Assembly: GCA_036873135.1 (NCBI GenBank)
Contig: JAPTYO010000001.1
Coordinates: 25,349,774 to 25,413,773, forward strand
DNA from: Clarkia xantiana subsp. parviflora
Taxonomy: Eukaryota > Streptophyta > Magnoliopsida > Myrtales > Onagraceae
Length of the DNA: 64,000 bases
Direction of reading: 5' to 3'
Part shown: piece by piece, positions 11,052 to 21,668 of the stretch
Numbering within the stretch: the first letter of the stretch is position 1
Layout: the number at the start of each line of letters is the position of its first letter
Notes under the pieces: model-generated
The model's database searches: none
Seen by the model: the letters and a program-made list of their open reading frames with translations, nothing else
What the model was told of the DNA's origin: nothing
Program-made: the position numbers and the translations under genes

Positions 11052-11986
11052 TACTCGAAATTTCCACCAGAAGTGAATTCTAAGATTTCACTTTCTAGTT
11101 CTGTGGTTAACAGATAAATCAACTAAATACTAAAACTGAATTAGTTCTTATTTAGGCAATTTCATCCTCCATTGTTTTCCTCCATCCCCCCGTTTTGAGG
11201 TCCTTCCTTTGCTTACTGAATTGTCACTGGTTCAAGAACGAACATCAAGATGTTTAACACATCTCGTTTGATGGGATACTTCTCGAAAGAAGTTCGTTGC
11301 CTTTGACTATGTCTAGGCGCGTTAATCCCATGTTTTAGTCTGATCGTTACTCCCACTCGGAATAATGCTTCTTATCGGGGCATTACTCCCACTGGGAACA
11401 ATGATGGTGGTTGAACTTACTTGGAATATCCTCTTGGTCTCGAGTTTTTACCTCCGAGATGTATTCCTCGATCACTAGGATCTGGAACCAAGTTGGTTGT
11501 TCCACTCCCACTAGGAAAAATGGGTAGTTGAAATAGTTCATTATCGTGATTATCAGGTCCGACTTGATTCGCATTTTGAAAATTTAGTGATGATATTGTG
11601 TGTGGGGGAGTGAGCCCTCTCACTGGATTTATTATGAAGATGTTTCCATCATCATTTACCAAATCAATCACTTATGCTATATCAATTCTCCTACTTGAAG
11701 TAAGTGAGACCTGAGAATATCCATCAACCATCTGTTAACTCAATCAGTACTAGCTTGTTTCGGTATGCAAAGTGTCGGAAGTACATCCTCAAACCTTTAT
11801 AATGTGCCATGTTTGACCACGAAAACATTGTTTCAAGCTAATTTTAAAACTCGTATTCTCCGAGAGTAGTGCGTACTCTTAATAAATACTTGTTTTAATG
11901 CGTAAATTAATGCGTCTTTGTGATAAGGTTTGACCCGAATCATTCATTAGCTTTTATGGTAACGTGTTAACCGATTTTGTTAGAAC
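11052..11986 (-). other. Element D hinge and part of the gag-RT spacer
   Basis: On the minus strand 11671-11417 is an open hinge segment. It has NIFIINPVRGLTPP, then IFPSGSGTTNLVPDPSDRGI, then an arginine-containing tail, like the linker before RT in other family members. From about 11700 to 11986 the sequence is non-coding spacer that continues on the far side of F at 23181. The five bases atagt at 11987-11991 are the TSD of F. Confidence 0.7.
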
Positions 11987-11991
11987 ATAGT

Positions 11992-12720
11992 TGATGGATA
12001 TACGCCCAATTTGAACCCGTTGACTTCCGAATCGTTTTATTTTTATCACCCCGTTAATGATTGTAAATCGAAACTTTGACCCGAACACCTCGCCGAAACA
12101 CCAACGGTCCGGACGAACCCTAGGGGGAGATCGGGTTGGCAATTCCGATATCCCCTAGGGGAGGTCGGGTTGACCAACCCATCTCCCCTAGGGAGGGGTT
12201 GGGTGGCCACACCCAACCCCTACCCTTAGGGGTCAGATTTTCTCTCCGCCCCCAAGGGCCCTGGCACCGTTTCCCGACTCCCACACTTAGATTATTTCCG
12301 CCAACCTCTCCATGCTTTAAGGTTTTAATTATGTGATCAAGGACTAACTAATTGTGTTTAAAGGTTAACGATGTCATTAAGTCACCTTAATGACACCGTT
12401 GCCTATAAATACAACCCTTCCACCATTCATTTGATCATCTAGATTACTTGCACATTTTTAGCTCTGGCTTCTCTCTACATTTTATCTCTCTAGAAGTATT
12501 CTGACTTAAGCTTCGGAGAGGGTTCATCAAGCATCACCCCCCCCCCCCCCTCCGTGCTTGATACTGCCCCTCTTGCAGGGTAGCAAGGAGCAGAGAGACA
12601 AGGAAGCGGTAGAGTAGGAAACGGTACGAAAGACCTCAAGGAGCACGTAACCCGACATCACATTAGTGGGAGATAAGCTCTAATTTAGCGATCCGTTGAC
12701 TCAGACCTTATAACCTAACA
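11992..12720 (+). repeat. Element F LTR 1 (5' LTR, 729 bp)
   Basis: Begins TGATGGATATACGCCCAATT and ends TTATAACCTAACA. The first half contains a series of inverted repeats (about 12110-12230); the first of them is degenerate compared with LTRs 2 and 3. A TATA-like box (GCCTATAAATACAACCC, about 12400) precedes the transcribed part. A run of 14 C lies at 12537-12550. Confidence 0.92.
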
Positions 12721-12722
12721 CT

Positions 12723-12731
12723 TGGCGCCGT
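12723..12731 (+). other. Element F primer binding site
   Basis: TGGCGCCGT, two bases after the LTR. It complements a tRNA 3' end ACGGCGCCA, compatible with tRNA-Asp as in many Tat/Athila elements. Complementarity beyond nine bases (TCTGCGG follows) is poor, so the tRNA assignment is tentative. Confidence 0.7.
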
Positions 12732-12771
12732 CTGCGGTTTCCAAACAAAAAGTCTGGCAATCACGAGAGCT

Positions 12772-14301
12772 ATGGTGAATAGCCTACCATCCAGAGAGAA
12801 TCGCCCACATGGGGGCCATAGGCAGGAGACATAACCTATGCCTCCAGCAAGGCAGCCTAACCTAGAGAAAAGGCCTGCACATCTTGAACCTCAAGTAGCC
12901 CCAGAAGCAGCCCATCCTAACAATCAGGGAGGAGGACCCTCACGCCCAGCTGGGGCAGAGTCTTCTACAGCTTCAACTCCACTGGCTAGAAGGCCACAGG
13001 GACGGGGGGCAACCAAGAATGCCATCTCAGAACACGGCACCTCCGCAGGGGTACTACTACGAGGCGCAGCCTCAGGAGTATCCATATGGAATGCCGACTC
13101 AAAGGAACAACCAGGCTCACACTACCTATACAAGGCCAATGCATTCACAGGGAGCACAGACAGTGACTCCAGGACTGATGAACGCTCTAGATGAGCTACT
13201 GGCCTATAGGGAAACCTTGAGGAACAGGCAAGGAAGGCGACAGGAGTATGAAGAAGAAGAGGTTCAGCAGGAAGAACAACTCTCTGAGGAAGAACAAGGC
13301 CATGAGAATGAGCACTACTCGCACCCTCCAACAGGGCAGCGAGAAGAACAAAGGAGAAATGACCAAAGGCCACCCCCAGAGGGAAGACAGCAGTTTGTGC
13401 CTCCAAGGCAGCAACAGCCACAGCAGGATGCCAGGGCATACACCCCGCTGGGGGCAGATAGACAGGCAAGACCTCCAAGGAGGCAGGAATTCTACCAAGT
13501 ACCCCAACAGGGATATCAAGGATACGCTTATAGTCCGTACCAGCACGGACAAGGGATCCCGGTAAGCCCAGTTTACAATTATGGAGGATATCAGAGAGAC
13601 TATACTCCAACGCCGGTGATGATAACCCCGGAGGAGATAGAAGCTATGATAGCAAAAAAATTAGTGAGTCCAAGAGGAACGGATTGCGCTGCCTGAGTGA
13701 CAACACAAACCACCCCTTCACGAGGGAGTTGGAAATGAACAAAGTGCCAGACTCCTTTCATACAATACAGATAGCAAAATACAATGGCAAGAGAGACCCT
13801 TTAGAGCACATCCAGCAGCATGAAGCCTCCCTATTCGGGAGAACAACTGATGACCGCTACAAGGCACTCTTATTTCCAAACACCCTGTTAGGGGTGGCGT
13901 CACATTGGTTTTTCAGCCCACCTACTGAGAGCATCCACTCATGGGCACAGCTAAAGGCGAAGTTTCTTCAGAGATACTTAGGAGAAAGGAAGCTGCTCAA
14001 AGGGACAGGCTCCCTAGATGATGTGAAGCAAGAGAATGATGAATCTTTGGCTGATTACAACACAAGGTTCAACCAGAACATAGCAGACATACAAGGCGAC
14101 ATCACCGAGGGTGAAATAATAAGAGCCTTCATAAGGAACCTTGACCGCTTTGGGTCCACATTGGCAGAGAAGATGGCCAAAAAACCTGCAAGTACCTTAG
14201 AGGAGTTGGCAGGGAGAGTGAAAACTCACATAGACCTAGAGAGGCACAGAGTGAGTAAGAAAGCCAAGATTCAGGCAGCAAAGGAGGAAAATACAAAGTA
14301 G
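12772..14301 (+). pseudogene. Element F gag (three frames)
   Basis: Tat-type Gag, the capsid protein. The likely ATG is 12772 (MVNSLPSREN), closed by a stop near 12832. Reading then runs in frame from 12838, shifts near 13010 to a Pro/Gln-rich acidic segment (13019-13696), and shifts again to the Retrotrans_gag capsid region (13684-14301). That region has IAKYNGKRDPLEHIQQHEAS, LLGVASHWFFSPP, DESLADYNTRFNQ and EIIRAFIRNLDRFG. The family partner in G has the same order in one open frame, so F has at least one stop and two shifts. After 14301 the frame is lost until the zinc knuckle at 14538. Confidence 0.85.
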
Positions 14302-14537
14302 AATAGGGGAAAGCCACCTCAGGCACCTCAACCCATAAGGCAACAAGAATGGCGTCCGCCTCAGCAAAGAAATCAGATGGGTGAGCCATATTGAAGGCTA
14401 GAGAAATAAATGTTATCAATTTCATACCATTGAACACCACCCCAACAGTGGTCCTGGGAGAGATGAGAAATCAGAAATTATGGTCGCCCCCCGGAAGATG
14501 GAGAGCCCCAATGGTAGGGACACACAAGGATAGATAG

Positions 14538-16136
14538 TGTGATAACCATGAGGCGTATGGGCATGATACGAACGAATGCTTTAGCTTGAAGCTAAGTATC
14601 AACAATATCATTCAAAGAGGGGAGCTGAAACAGTTTGTTGATCACGGTGGCAATGGCACACAACCAGGCCCATCACACAAGGATAAAGGCAAAGACAAGG
14701 TAGATTATAATCCCCCACCTAACAAGAGGGGGACTATAAACATGATACATGGAGGAGTGGCATCGAGTGGCCCAACAGCCAATGCAAGGGAGGTTTATGC
14801 ATCCAAGCTGAGCTCAGTGCCAAAGTGGAGAAAGAGACCACGAGAAGGAGAGGAGATGAAGATTGAGTTTTCGGAGAAGGACAAGAGTCATATTGTCTTC
14901 CCGCACGATGATGCTTTAGTCATCACGATGGACATCAATAACTTCGATGTAAAAAGGATACTGGTAGATGGAGGCAGCTCAGCAGACCTCCTAAGCCTAA
15001 GGGTCCTGGAAGAGATAGGAAAAACAAAGGCGGATATCAAACCAGTCAACTTCCCTCTGGTTGGCTTCTCAGGGGCAACAAGTTACCCCCTAGGAATGAT
15101 AACCCTGCCAGTGACCATGGGCCAGGGATGGACACAGCTAAGAGTGAACGTCAACTTCATGGTGGATGAAAGCCTGGGAGCCTACAACGGGATCTTAGGA
15201 AGAACAACCATAAATCCATATGAAATTGTGCCATCTACCGTGCATCAGAAGCTGAAGTATATCACCGAAAACGGAATTGGGGAAGTCTTGGGTGATCAAC
15301 GCACTGCAAGGCAGTGCTACGTCAACTCCATGAGACGTGGATCACACAAGTCAGACGCAGTGGCTATGGTCATGACTAGGGCCATCCAAGACAAAGAGAA
15401 GGTGATGAAAAGGCTAAGGCAGGGAAAGATGAAAAAGAGAGTTTCACTCCGCCTGAGTAAGCAGTTCTTTCAAGGACTAGCTAAGAAGAAGCAGAGAAGT
15501 AAGGCTGTAAGGGTAACAAGCATACCTTGGCAGCCAGAGAATGAAGAAGGAAAGAGAGCAAGGGACTCCATTGAAAAGGGTTTCCGATATATAGACGACA
15601 TCAAGCAAATGCCAAAGAAGTCCATGTCAACCTACTTTGGGAGATTCTTCAGCTATGGTGCAAGCATGGACATCACAAGAAGTGAGGCCGTAAGGGCCTT
15701 CCTTAGAAACATGCATCCAACCTCAATTGAAGCATATGGAGGGCTCTATGAGGTGGTCATGACAAGCACAATGAAGGAGCTCAAAGAGAGACTGGACAGG
15801 GCATTCGCAAAAGAGATAGGGCAATGTGAAGAGGTCCTTGAAGAAGAAAAAGAGAACAACATACTTGAAGGAGTTGAAGACTTCAAATTCACACCCCTCA
15901 CGGCAAAGATAGAAGAAATTTTTGAAGAGGACCTCAAAAAAGAGCTACCAAAATTCAAGGAGGAGGGCAAGGCCTTCCTGGGGAAAGATGCACAGGGTTG
16001 GTGTGAGTACCATGGGACCTGGGGGCATCAAACCAACAATTGCATGGTCTTGAAGATAGAGGTGGAAGAGATGATTCACAAATGGGGCCTAAAGGAATAC
16101 ATGGCAACATACACACTCACCACCCCATATCCTTAG
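14538..16136 (+). CDS. Element F zinc knuckle 1, aspartic protease and duplicated gag-like segment
   Basis: The frame is open from just after an in-frame TAG (14535-14537). Residues 1-14 form a gag zinc knuckle (CDNHEAYGHDTNEC). A basic linker follows, then the Tat protease with VDGGSSADLL (catalytic Asp at 14967-14969), GFSGATSYPLGMITLPV and YNGILGRTTINPY. In a normal Tat pol, RT follows. Here the protein instead runs into a Lys/Arg-rich linker and then a capsid-like stretch (KSMSTYFGRFFS, SEAVRAFLRNMHP), and ends with a second knuckle (WCEYHGTWGHQTNNC) before the stop. The order gag-protease-gag' with no RT is unusual. There is no ATG at the start, so expression would depend on gag upstream. 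Confidence 0.85.
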   Translation, partial: CDNHEAYGHDTNECFSLKLSINNIIQRGELKQFVDHGGNGTQPGPSHKDKGKDKVDYNPPPNKRGTINMIHGGVASSGPTANAREVYASKLSSVPKWRKRPREGEEMKIEFSEKDKSHIVFPHDDALVITMDINNFDVKRILVDGGSSADLLSLRVLEEIGKTKADIKPVNFPLVGFSGATSYPLGMITLPVTMGQGWTQLRVNVNFMVDESLGAYNGILGRTTINPYEIVPSTVHQKLKYITENGIGEVLGDQRTARQCYVNSMRRGSHKSDAVAMVMTRAIQDKEKVMKRLRQGKMKKRVSLRLSKQFFQGLAKKKQRSKAVRVTSIPWQPENEEGKRARDSIEKGFRYIDDIKQMPKKSMSTYFGRFFSYGASMDITRSEAVRAFLRNMHPTSIEAYGGLYEVVMTSTMKELKERLDRAFAKEIGQCEEVLEEEKENNILEGVEDFKFTPLTAKIEEIFEEDLKKELPKFKEEGKAFLGKDAQGWCEYHGTWGHQTNNCMVLKIEVEEMIHKWGLKEYMATYTLTTPYP

Positions 16137-16419
16137 TTTAATATTCAACACTTTGCATGTTTAAGCATTTTAAGTCTTTCAAAAACAGCTTTTGAGAAGG
16201 AGAACTCAAGAAGTCACTCCGACTCTGCAACTATCTTTGAATTCCTCTAAAGGGTGTCTTGATCCATCCAAGGCACCCCAGATGTACATAGAGCATGAAT
16301 GCTCCTAATGAAGTAGAAGTCACTCAAAAGTGTCTTTCAAAGAAGATGGTGATATAATCATTATGTTATCCTTACACAGATATGACTTCCAAGTCAACAA
16401 CACCCTCAACGCCCCCAAG
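16137..16419 (+). other. Element F, non-coding stretch after the protease ORF
   Basis: No reading frame or motif. Single, diverged units of the repeats that follow can be seen (AAGGCACCCCAG, TCAACGCCCCCAAGAG). The RT to integrase region expected here is absent. Confidence 0.6.
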
Positions 16420-17220
16420 AGCGCATCTTGAGAGTAGTTTTCATACTACGACCTTCAATGCCCCAAAGAGCGTATCTTGAGAGTGGTTTCCAAAAACTAC
16501 AAACTTCGACGCCCCCAATAGCGCATCTTGAGAGTAGTTTTCATACTACGACCTTCAACGCCCCCAAGAGCGTATCTTGAGAGTGGTTTCCAAAAACTAC
16601 GAACTTCGACGCCCCCAAGAGCATATCTTGAGAGTGGTTTCTAAAAACTACGACCTTCGACGCCCCCAAGAGCGTATCTTGAGAGTGGTTTCTAAAAACT
16701 ACGACCTTCGACGCCCCCAAGAGTGTATCTTGAGGTAGATTTCAAACTACCAGCTTCGACGCCCCAAAGAGCGTATCTTGAGGTACATTTCAAACTACCA
16801 GATTCGACACCCCCAAGAGTGTATCTTGAGGTAGATTTCAAACTACCAGATTCGACGCCCCCAAGAGCGTATCTTGAGGTAGATTTCAAACTACCAGATT
16901 CGACGCCCCCAAGAGCGTATCTTGAGGTAGATTTCAAACTACCAGATTTGACGCCCACCAGGAGCGTATCTTTGGTCTAACTTGTGCCCTCCGGGAGCCT
17001 ATCCTGTGAAACGTTAAGTGCCCTCCGAGAGCCAGTCTCGTGAACAATTTTTGACGCCCACCAAGAGCGTATCTTTGGTCTAACTTGCGCCCTCCGGGAG
17101 CCTATCCTGTGAAACGCTAAGTGCCCTTTGAGAGCCTATCTCGTGAAAAGATTTCGACACCCACCAAGAGCGTATCTTTGGTCCAATTCCAGTGCCCTCT
17201 GAGATCCTATCTCGTGAAAT
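16420..17220 (+). repeat. Element F tandem repeat block (48-51 bp units, then 103 bp units)
   Basis: The word GCGTATCTTGAG (or close variants) recurs at 16421, 16470, 16521, 16570, 16621, 16672, 16723, 16771, 16819, 16867, 16915 and 16964, giving periods of 49-51 and then 48 bases. From 16964 the spacing becomes 103 (16964, 17067, 17170), with CCCTCCGGGAGCCTATCC units between. The 48-bp units have no stop in either direction, so long open stretches on both strands here are artefacts. Such 3' tandem repeats are known in Tat/Retand-type elements as seeds of satellite DNA. Confidence 0.92.
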
Positions 17221-17663
17221 ATTCACTACACCCCTATGAGGGTATCATAAGAGATTATTACAAAAGAATAATACCATGAAACAATCCTTTACAAGCAAAG
17301 AGATATGATAAGTACTTAATGTTTACTCTTGATGAGATGACAGGTATAATGATAAAGGAAAACACAAAAGAAATGCTAAGTATAGGAAGCACAAGGAAAG
17401 GAAGAGTCCATGATCAAAGGAATATATACAGAAGCATATGAAACAACCATCAAAAGTAACAACTCACCCTACCATGCATATCACAACCAAAGGCAAGTGT
17501 TCCACACACTGCCAACATAACCATGCAAAGAAGGAAAGCAAGAAAACATCCCAAGTACAGCAATCCCAAAATGAACTCGACCCATCAAGGGGAGAAACAC
17601 TCAACCCATTAAAGGGGAGGAAAGGTAAAGTCATATGTACAAGGATAAAGAGATATCAACATA
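17221..17663. other. Element F, intergenic stretch between repeats and antisense gene
   Basis: AC-rich, without a conserved domain. It would serve as the 3' flank of the antisense gene on the minus strand. The ORF at 17438-17722 shows no family feature and I do not support it. Confidence 0.5.
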
Positions 17664-20094
17664 TCAACCAGAACCTGCTGGAGAGTCATCACGGTCCTGA
17701 CCCTCTGAGGAAGAACCACTAACAGAGCTCGAAGAAGATGAGGAATAGCCTGAACTATCAACATCCACGGGTATAGCATCCACCTGTGCAGGGGCAGGCT
17801 CATCAGCAACGGCAGCTTGACCCCTAAGAACAGCCATATAGCCAGCAGCATATGTCCCAAAGTCACCCAGATCATTGATGGGAAACTGGGGATCAATACG
17901 GAAGATGTGATCGACAAGGTACTCCCTGAACTGGTTCATCTCCTGGTTCAACCGAACGCTGTAATCAGCAGCAAAGGCAGGGGAAGCTTTGTACTCAGCT
18001 ACTGCAACAGCTCTCTCCTCCGCCCGGCACCTCGCCTCAAGCTTCGTCAACTCCTTAGCATGGAGTGACGATGCAACATCAGCCTCACGGCGCAAACCAC
18101 CCACGGTAGTCTCAAGTAGAGCCACCTGGCCCCTAAGCTCCTGCATCTGCAAGTCAGACAGGCAAGCCTTCTCAGCGGCAGTGGCAAGCTCCGCCTTCAA
18201 GGATACCTGGTTATCCTCAAGGGCCTTCTTCTCATCTGACAGCTCAAGCGCAAGAGACGACATATTCACCATGTGGGACATACCCTGAAAAATCAACAAG
18301 GGGTAAATGACTTAGCAAGCAATCACATGAAAATAGAAAAGGAAGAGAAACACCACTCACAGGGACATAGCGGGATAACACCCTCTGGATGAAGCGCCGG
18401 GTCTCCTTAGGGGACTTGGGCTGAGGAGCACGATCACCGAGAGCGATGGCACCGCGAAGTACCCGAATGCCAACCTCCGGGGTGCGCAAGGAGGAACCGC
18501 TGTCAAAGTGGAACTCCTTCAATCCAGCAAAGGGAGTCCACTCAGCTCCCACAATATCCTCGTCAGTGAGGCGCGCAAAGTCCTTCCGACTCAAAGCCGG
18601 AGGCCCACCTATGCAAAGAAAGCAAAGTAAAGAAAAAAACAAGCATAGAAGCATCAATGACATAAAGAATAAACGAACCTGAAGACCGTGCCCTCGGCTG
18701 GGGGGCAGGAGATGGAGAATCAGTGACCACCCCACCATCGCCAGCAGGCCGCTTCCCTTTATCAGCCCGGGAAGGCGCCTCTTCGACCACTATCTCTTTG
18801 TCGCGAGACAGGGTCGGGGGACGAACACCAGGGGGAGGAGGATCTGCATCCTTCTTCTTCTTGACAGCCGAGGCCCCGGCCTCAGAGTCGGACCTCCGTG
18901 ACTTGGACTTAGAAGGTCCAGAGCCCTTGCCCACAGGGACGACTCTCTCGGTCACCAAGGGAGAGTGCCCTAACAACACAAGGAAAAAAACATGAGAAAA
19001 AACACAAGTATACCATAAGAGGAGAAAGAAAGAAGTATACCAGAGGCCCCAGCAGTCTTCCCAGGCATAGGGGACTTCTTCGGAGTAGAGCTGGAGGGAG
19101 CCCTCTTCTTGCTCAAGTCAACTGGCGCTGCCTGCACCTTATACGTTTTCCCGTGAAACCAACCTACAAGGGAAAAACAGAAAATAAATATAGATGAGAA
19201 GACTAAGTAACATACCGAATCCCCGGAGAGAGGAGTCAAACTAATCCCTGCCTCATAGAGGTCTGTCTCGGTCACCAAGGACACAGGGCAGTAGGACTGG
19301 GTCTTGTGGCTCTCGTAGATAGTCTTCATGGTCTCCAAGTCCACAGAAGAGAACTCCCCAAAGGCAGGCCAGCCGTCCGATCGGTCCTCATTCAGAACCG
19401 ACTAGGTAACGTATCGATCCGTGATAAAGAAGTAGTGTTTGGCCCAATGGCTCGCCGAATTATCGCTCCGAGCCACGAAACGAAGAGAAGCATTCCACTC
19501 AACCCCGCTCAACCCGAAATCAGCAAATCGGGAATCTTTGAGGGAAGGATAGCGAGTCACGAAACTCGCGAAGCCTACCTTCTTCTGATACTGAAATTGG
19601 AAGAAGCACCGAAACAAGACCAAGGAGTACTTCCAGGAGTACCACTGACATAGCACCCGGAAACCCACCCAGACGCGAATAGCGCTGGGGGCAAGGTTCA
19701 CCGGGGAAATCCTAAAGAATCTACTCAGCTCTACGAGCTCATCAAAATAGGGCAGGCGTAACCCAAACCGAATCTGGGAAGGATAGACGACAACCTTCCC
19801 CCTAGGAGGCCCTGTCACTGTCCTGCGAGTGTTTCCCAAAGAAGGGAGGAAGGGGTACAAAGGCTCGTCTAAAGGACAAATGTCGCCTAAGGTGACATGC
19901 TCATTATAGTCGAACCTAGTCAAATGGTTCTCCGACAAGGTAACGAGACCTAAATCAAAGGCAGTGAGAAAATCCAAGCTCGAATCAGGCTCCGACCAAT
20001 ACCCTAACTCAGTTTCCGACTCAGAATCCGACTCCGAACTAATGCCAGGAAAGAAAATAACGCAACGAACAGAGGGAAAGAAAAACTTACTCAT
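17664..20094 (-). pseudogene. Element F antisense multi-exon gene (Transposase_28-like N-terminus, coiled-coil C-terminus), decayed
   Basis: Role unknown; found in Tat elements on the strand opposite to gag-pol. On the minus strand the exons read 20094-19216, about 19163-19041, 18969-18679, 18608-18361 and 18284-17664. They are joined by short T-rich GT-AG introns of 52-76 bases; phases agree at the last three junctions. Exon 1 resembles the antisense protein of G: FPYFDELVELSRFFRI-like core, SAIRVWVGFRVLCQW, and FFITDRY compared with FFIRHS. Exon 3 is Lys/Pro/Ser-rich and the last exon is a long coiled coil (SDEKKALEDNQVSLKAELAT) with an acidic Ser tail. A stop at 19402-19404 interrupts exon 1, and the second junction is out of phase by one base. 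ATG 20094 is the best start; a candidate 52-base intron directly after it does not restore frame. Confidence 0.8.
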
Positions 20095-21668
20095 CCTTCG
20101 AAGGATGTAGCGCCACTGCCAAGTTTGTGTACGGGGGCACCACCACGAGTACAATACCTGTCATAGCATGACGGGTGTTAAGATAAGAAGATCTCCGAAA
20201 AATCCGGGCATACCCCGGCATCCGGCAAGCAACAACCAAAAACTCAAAGGCACCCAACGAAAGTAACGAATACACGCTAAGGACACTACGACGACGAAAT
20301 TGGGCAATTTTACTCGGATAAAAAAACTGATTTTTGAGCAAAATTACGGTTATGCCCCTCAACGAAAATCAACATGCAAATGACATCACAACGTCAAATT
20401 CAAGCGGGAAAGATTCAAACGGCCAAAAATACTTCCCAAATCAACGACTACTTACGGCAATCACGTATTCAAGCAAAAATCGACAAATCAAACATCGACA
20501 ATCAAACATCGGCAATCAAACATGGGCAATCAAAAACCGGCGATCCAAGTATCGACATTTCATATGGTAAACGAAAGGAAAGGGATTGGACCTTCGGAAA
20601 ACCCGACCCGATTCGATAAACGGGTCTGGAATTCGAATTTTGGTGTTGTCGGAAATCAGCCCCTCGCCGGAAACTGTCCTCCACCGCGCCGGAGCTGCCC
20701 TCGCCTTCGCTGGACCTCGCCGGACCAGACGCCGCCGTCGCCGGAGCTGAGCTCAGTCGCCCCACCTCCGCCACGTCCCGGTGCTAGCTGGTCGGAGTCG
20801 CCCGCGTCAGACCTCGCCTCCGCCGTGTCCCGTCGATCGCCAGCCACGCCTCAGCCCAGCGCCGTCGTCGCCCTGGTCTGCTGGCTCACCTCGGCTCCGC
20901 GCCGTCGCTGGCCGCCGTCCGCCCGGGGTTACGCCGCCGTCTCTTGCCGAGCCTCCCCGCGCCGCTGTCCCGTCCGCTGGCTGGAATTCTGGCCCTTGCC
21001 GGATTTCAGCCGGCCCCCCTCCCTTGGTGTGCAAAATTTTCTCCCTTGGCCTCCAAGTGTGGGAAAATGAGGAAAAGATGACAACTTTTTTCAAATGAGG
21101 TAATTTTCTTAACTCCTCCTATAATGAGAAGGGTGTAGGGTTTTTTAGATGACATAATCTCAACCATCCATAAATTAAAAGGAGATCCAAGGGCTTAGAT
21201 AGAAAACTACTATCTTCTCCTTTTTTAACTAAGGTTAGGAGTATTACTATCCTAGTTAACATCCTATAGGCATATTTTTTAGTATCCTATACTTAGAAAA
21301 AAATTTGGACCAAAATTGAAATTTTTCCCCACATAGGCTTACCCCGTCATGAAATTGAAGCATGAGCTCACTTAACCATATTCATGTTGCATCCCCACAC
21401 ATGCGTATATTTTCCGAGTATAAGCTCGTGACGGTATTGGATTTATTATTTCCATCTCAGACGGACACGTGCTTGGACACGTGTCCGTGCTATTCTGACA
21501 TTTGCAATTCCTCTATCTTATAAGACAGGGGGCAGATTCAGAGACACACACCGATGGGTAAGTAAGGATTCCGACAAAAGGTAAAATTCCGGCTTCAAAT
21601 TGCGCGTGACATACCATCCTAAAATAGAGTCAATCAAGGGTCAGGCCATTGGTTGACTCGGGGGCATG
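20095..21668. other. Element F, 5' flank of antisense gene with GC-rich island, up to the purine tract
   Basis: The part at 20455-20545 contains short imperfect repeats of about 15 bases (AATCAAACATCGGC variants). From about 20640 to 21010 the sequence turns strongly GC-rich (CGCCGGAGCTG, CGCCGTCGCC words), unlike the rest of the window, then returns to AT-rich. The overlapping open frames here are typical of GC-rich DNA and show no domain. It could be the promoter and 5' UTR of the antisense gene or a captured host fragment. The purine tract GACTCGGGGGCATG (21655-21668) abuts LTR 2. Confidence 0.55.

Noticed and set aside
13122..13610. Minus-strand ORFs opposite the gag of F
   Set aside because: Shadows of the Pro/Gln-rich gag; no independent signal.
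16692..16980. Long open frames on both strands in the F repeats
   Set aside because: They result from a 48-bp (multiple of three) stop-free tandem unit. There is no ATG context and no domain.
20502..21098. ORFs of 60-180 codons in the GC-rich island
   Set aside because: Composition effect; all six frames are open and no domain is visible.
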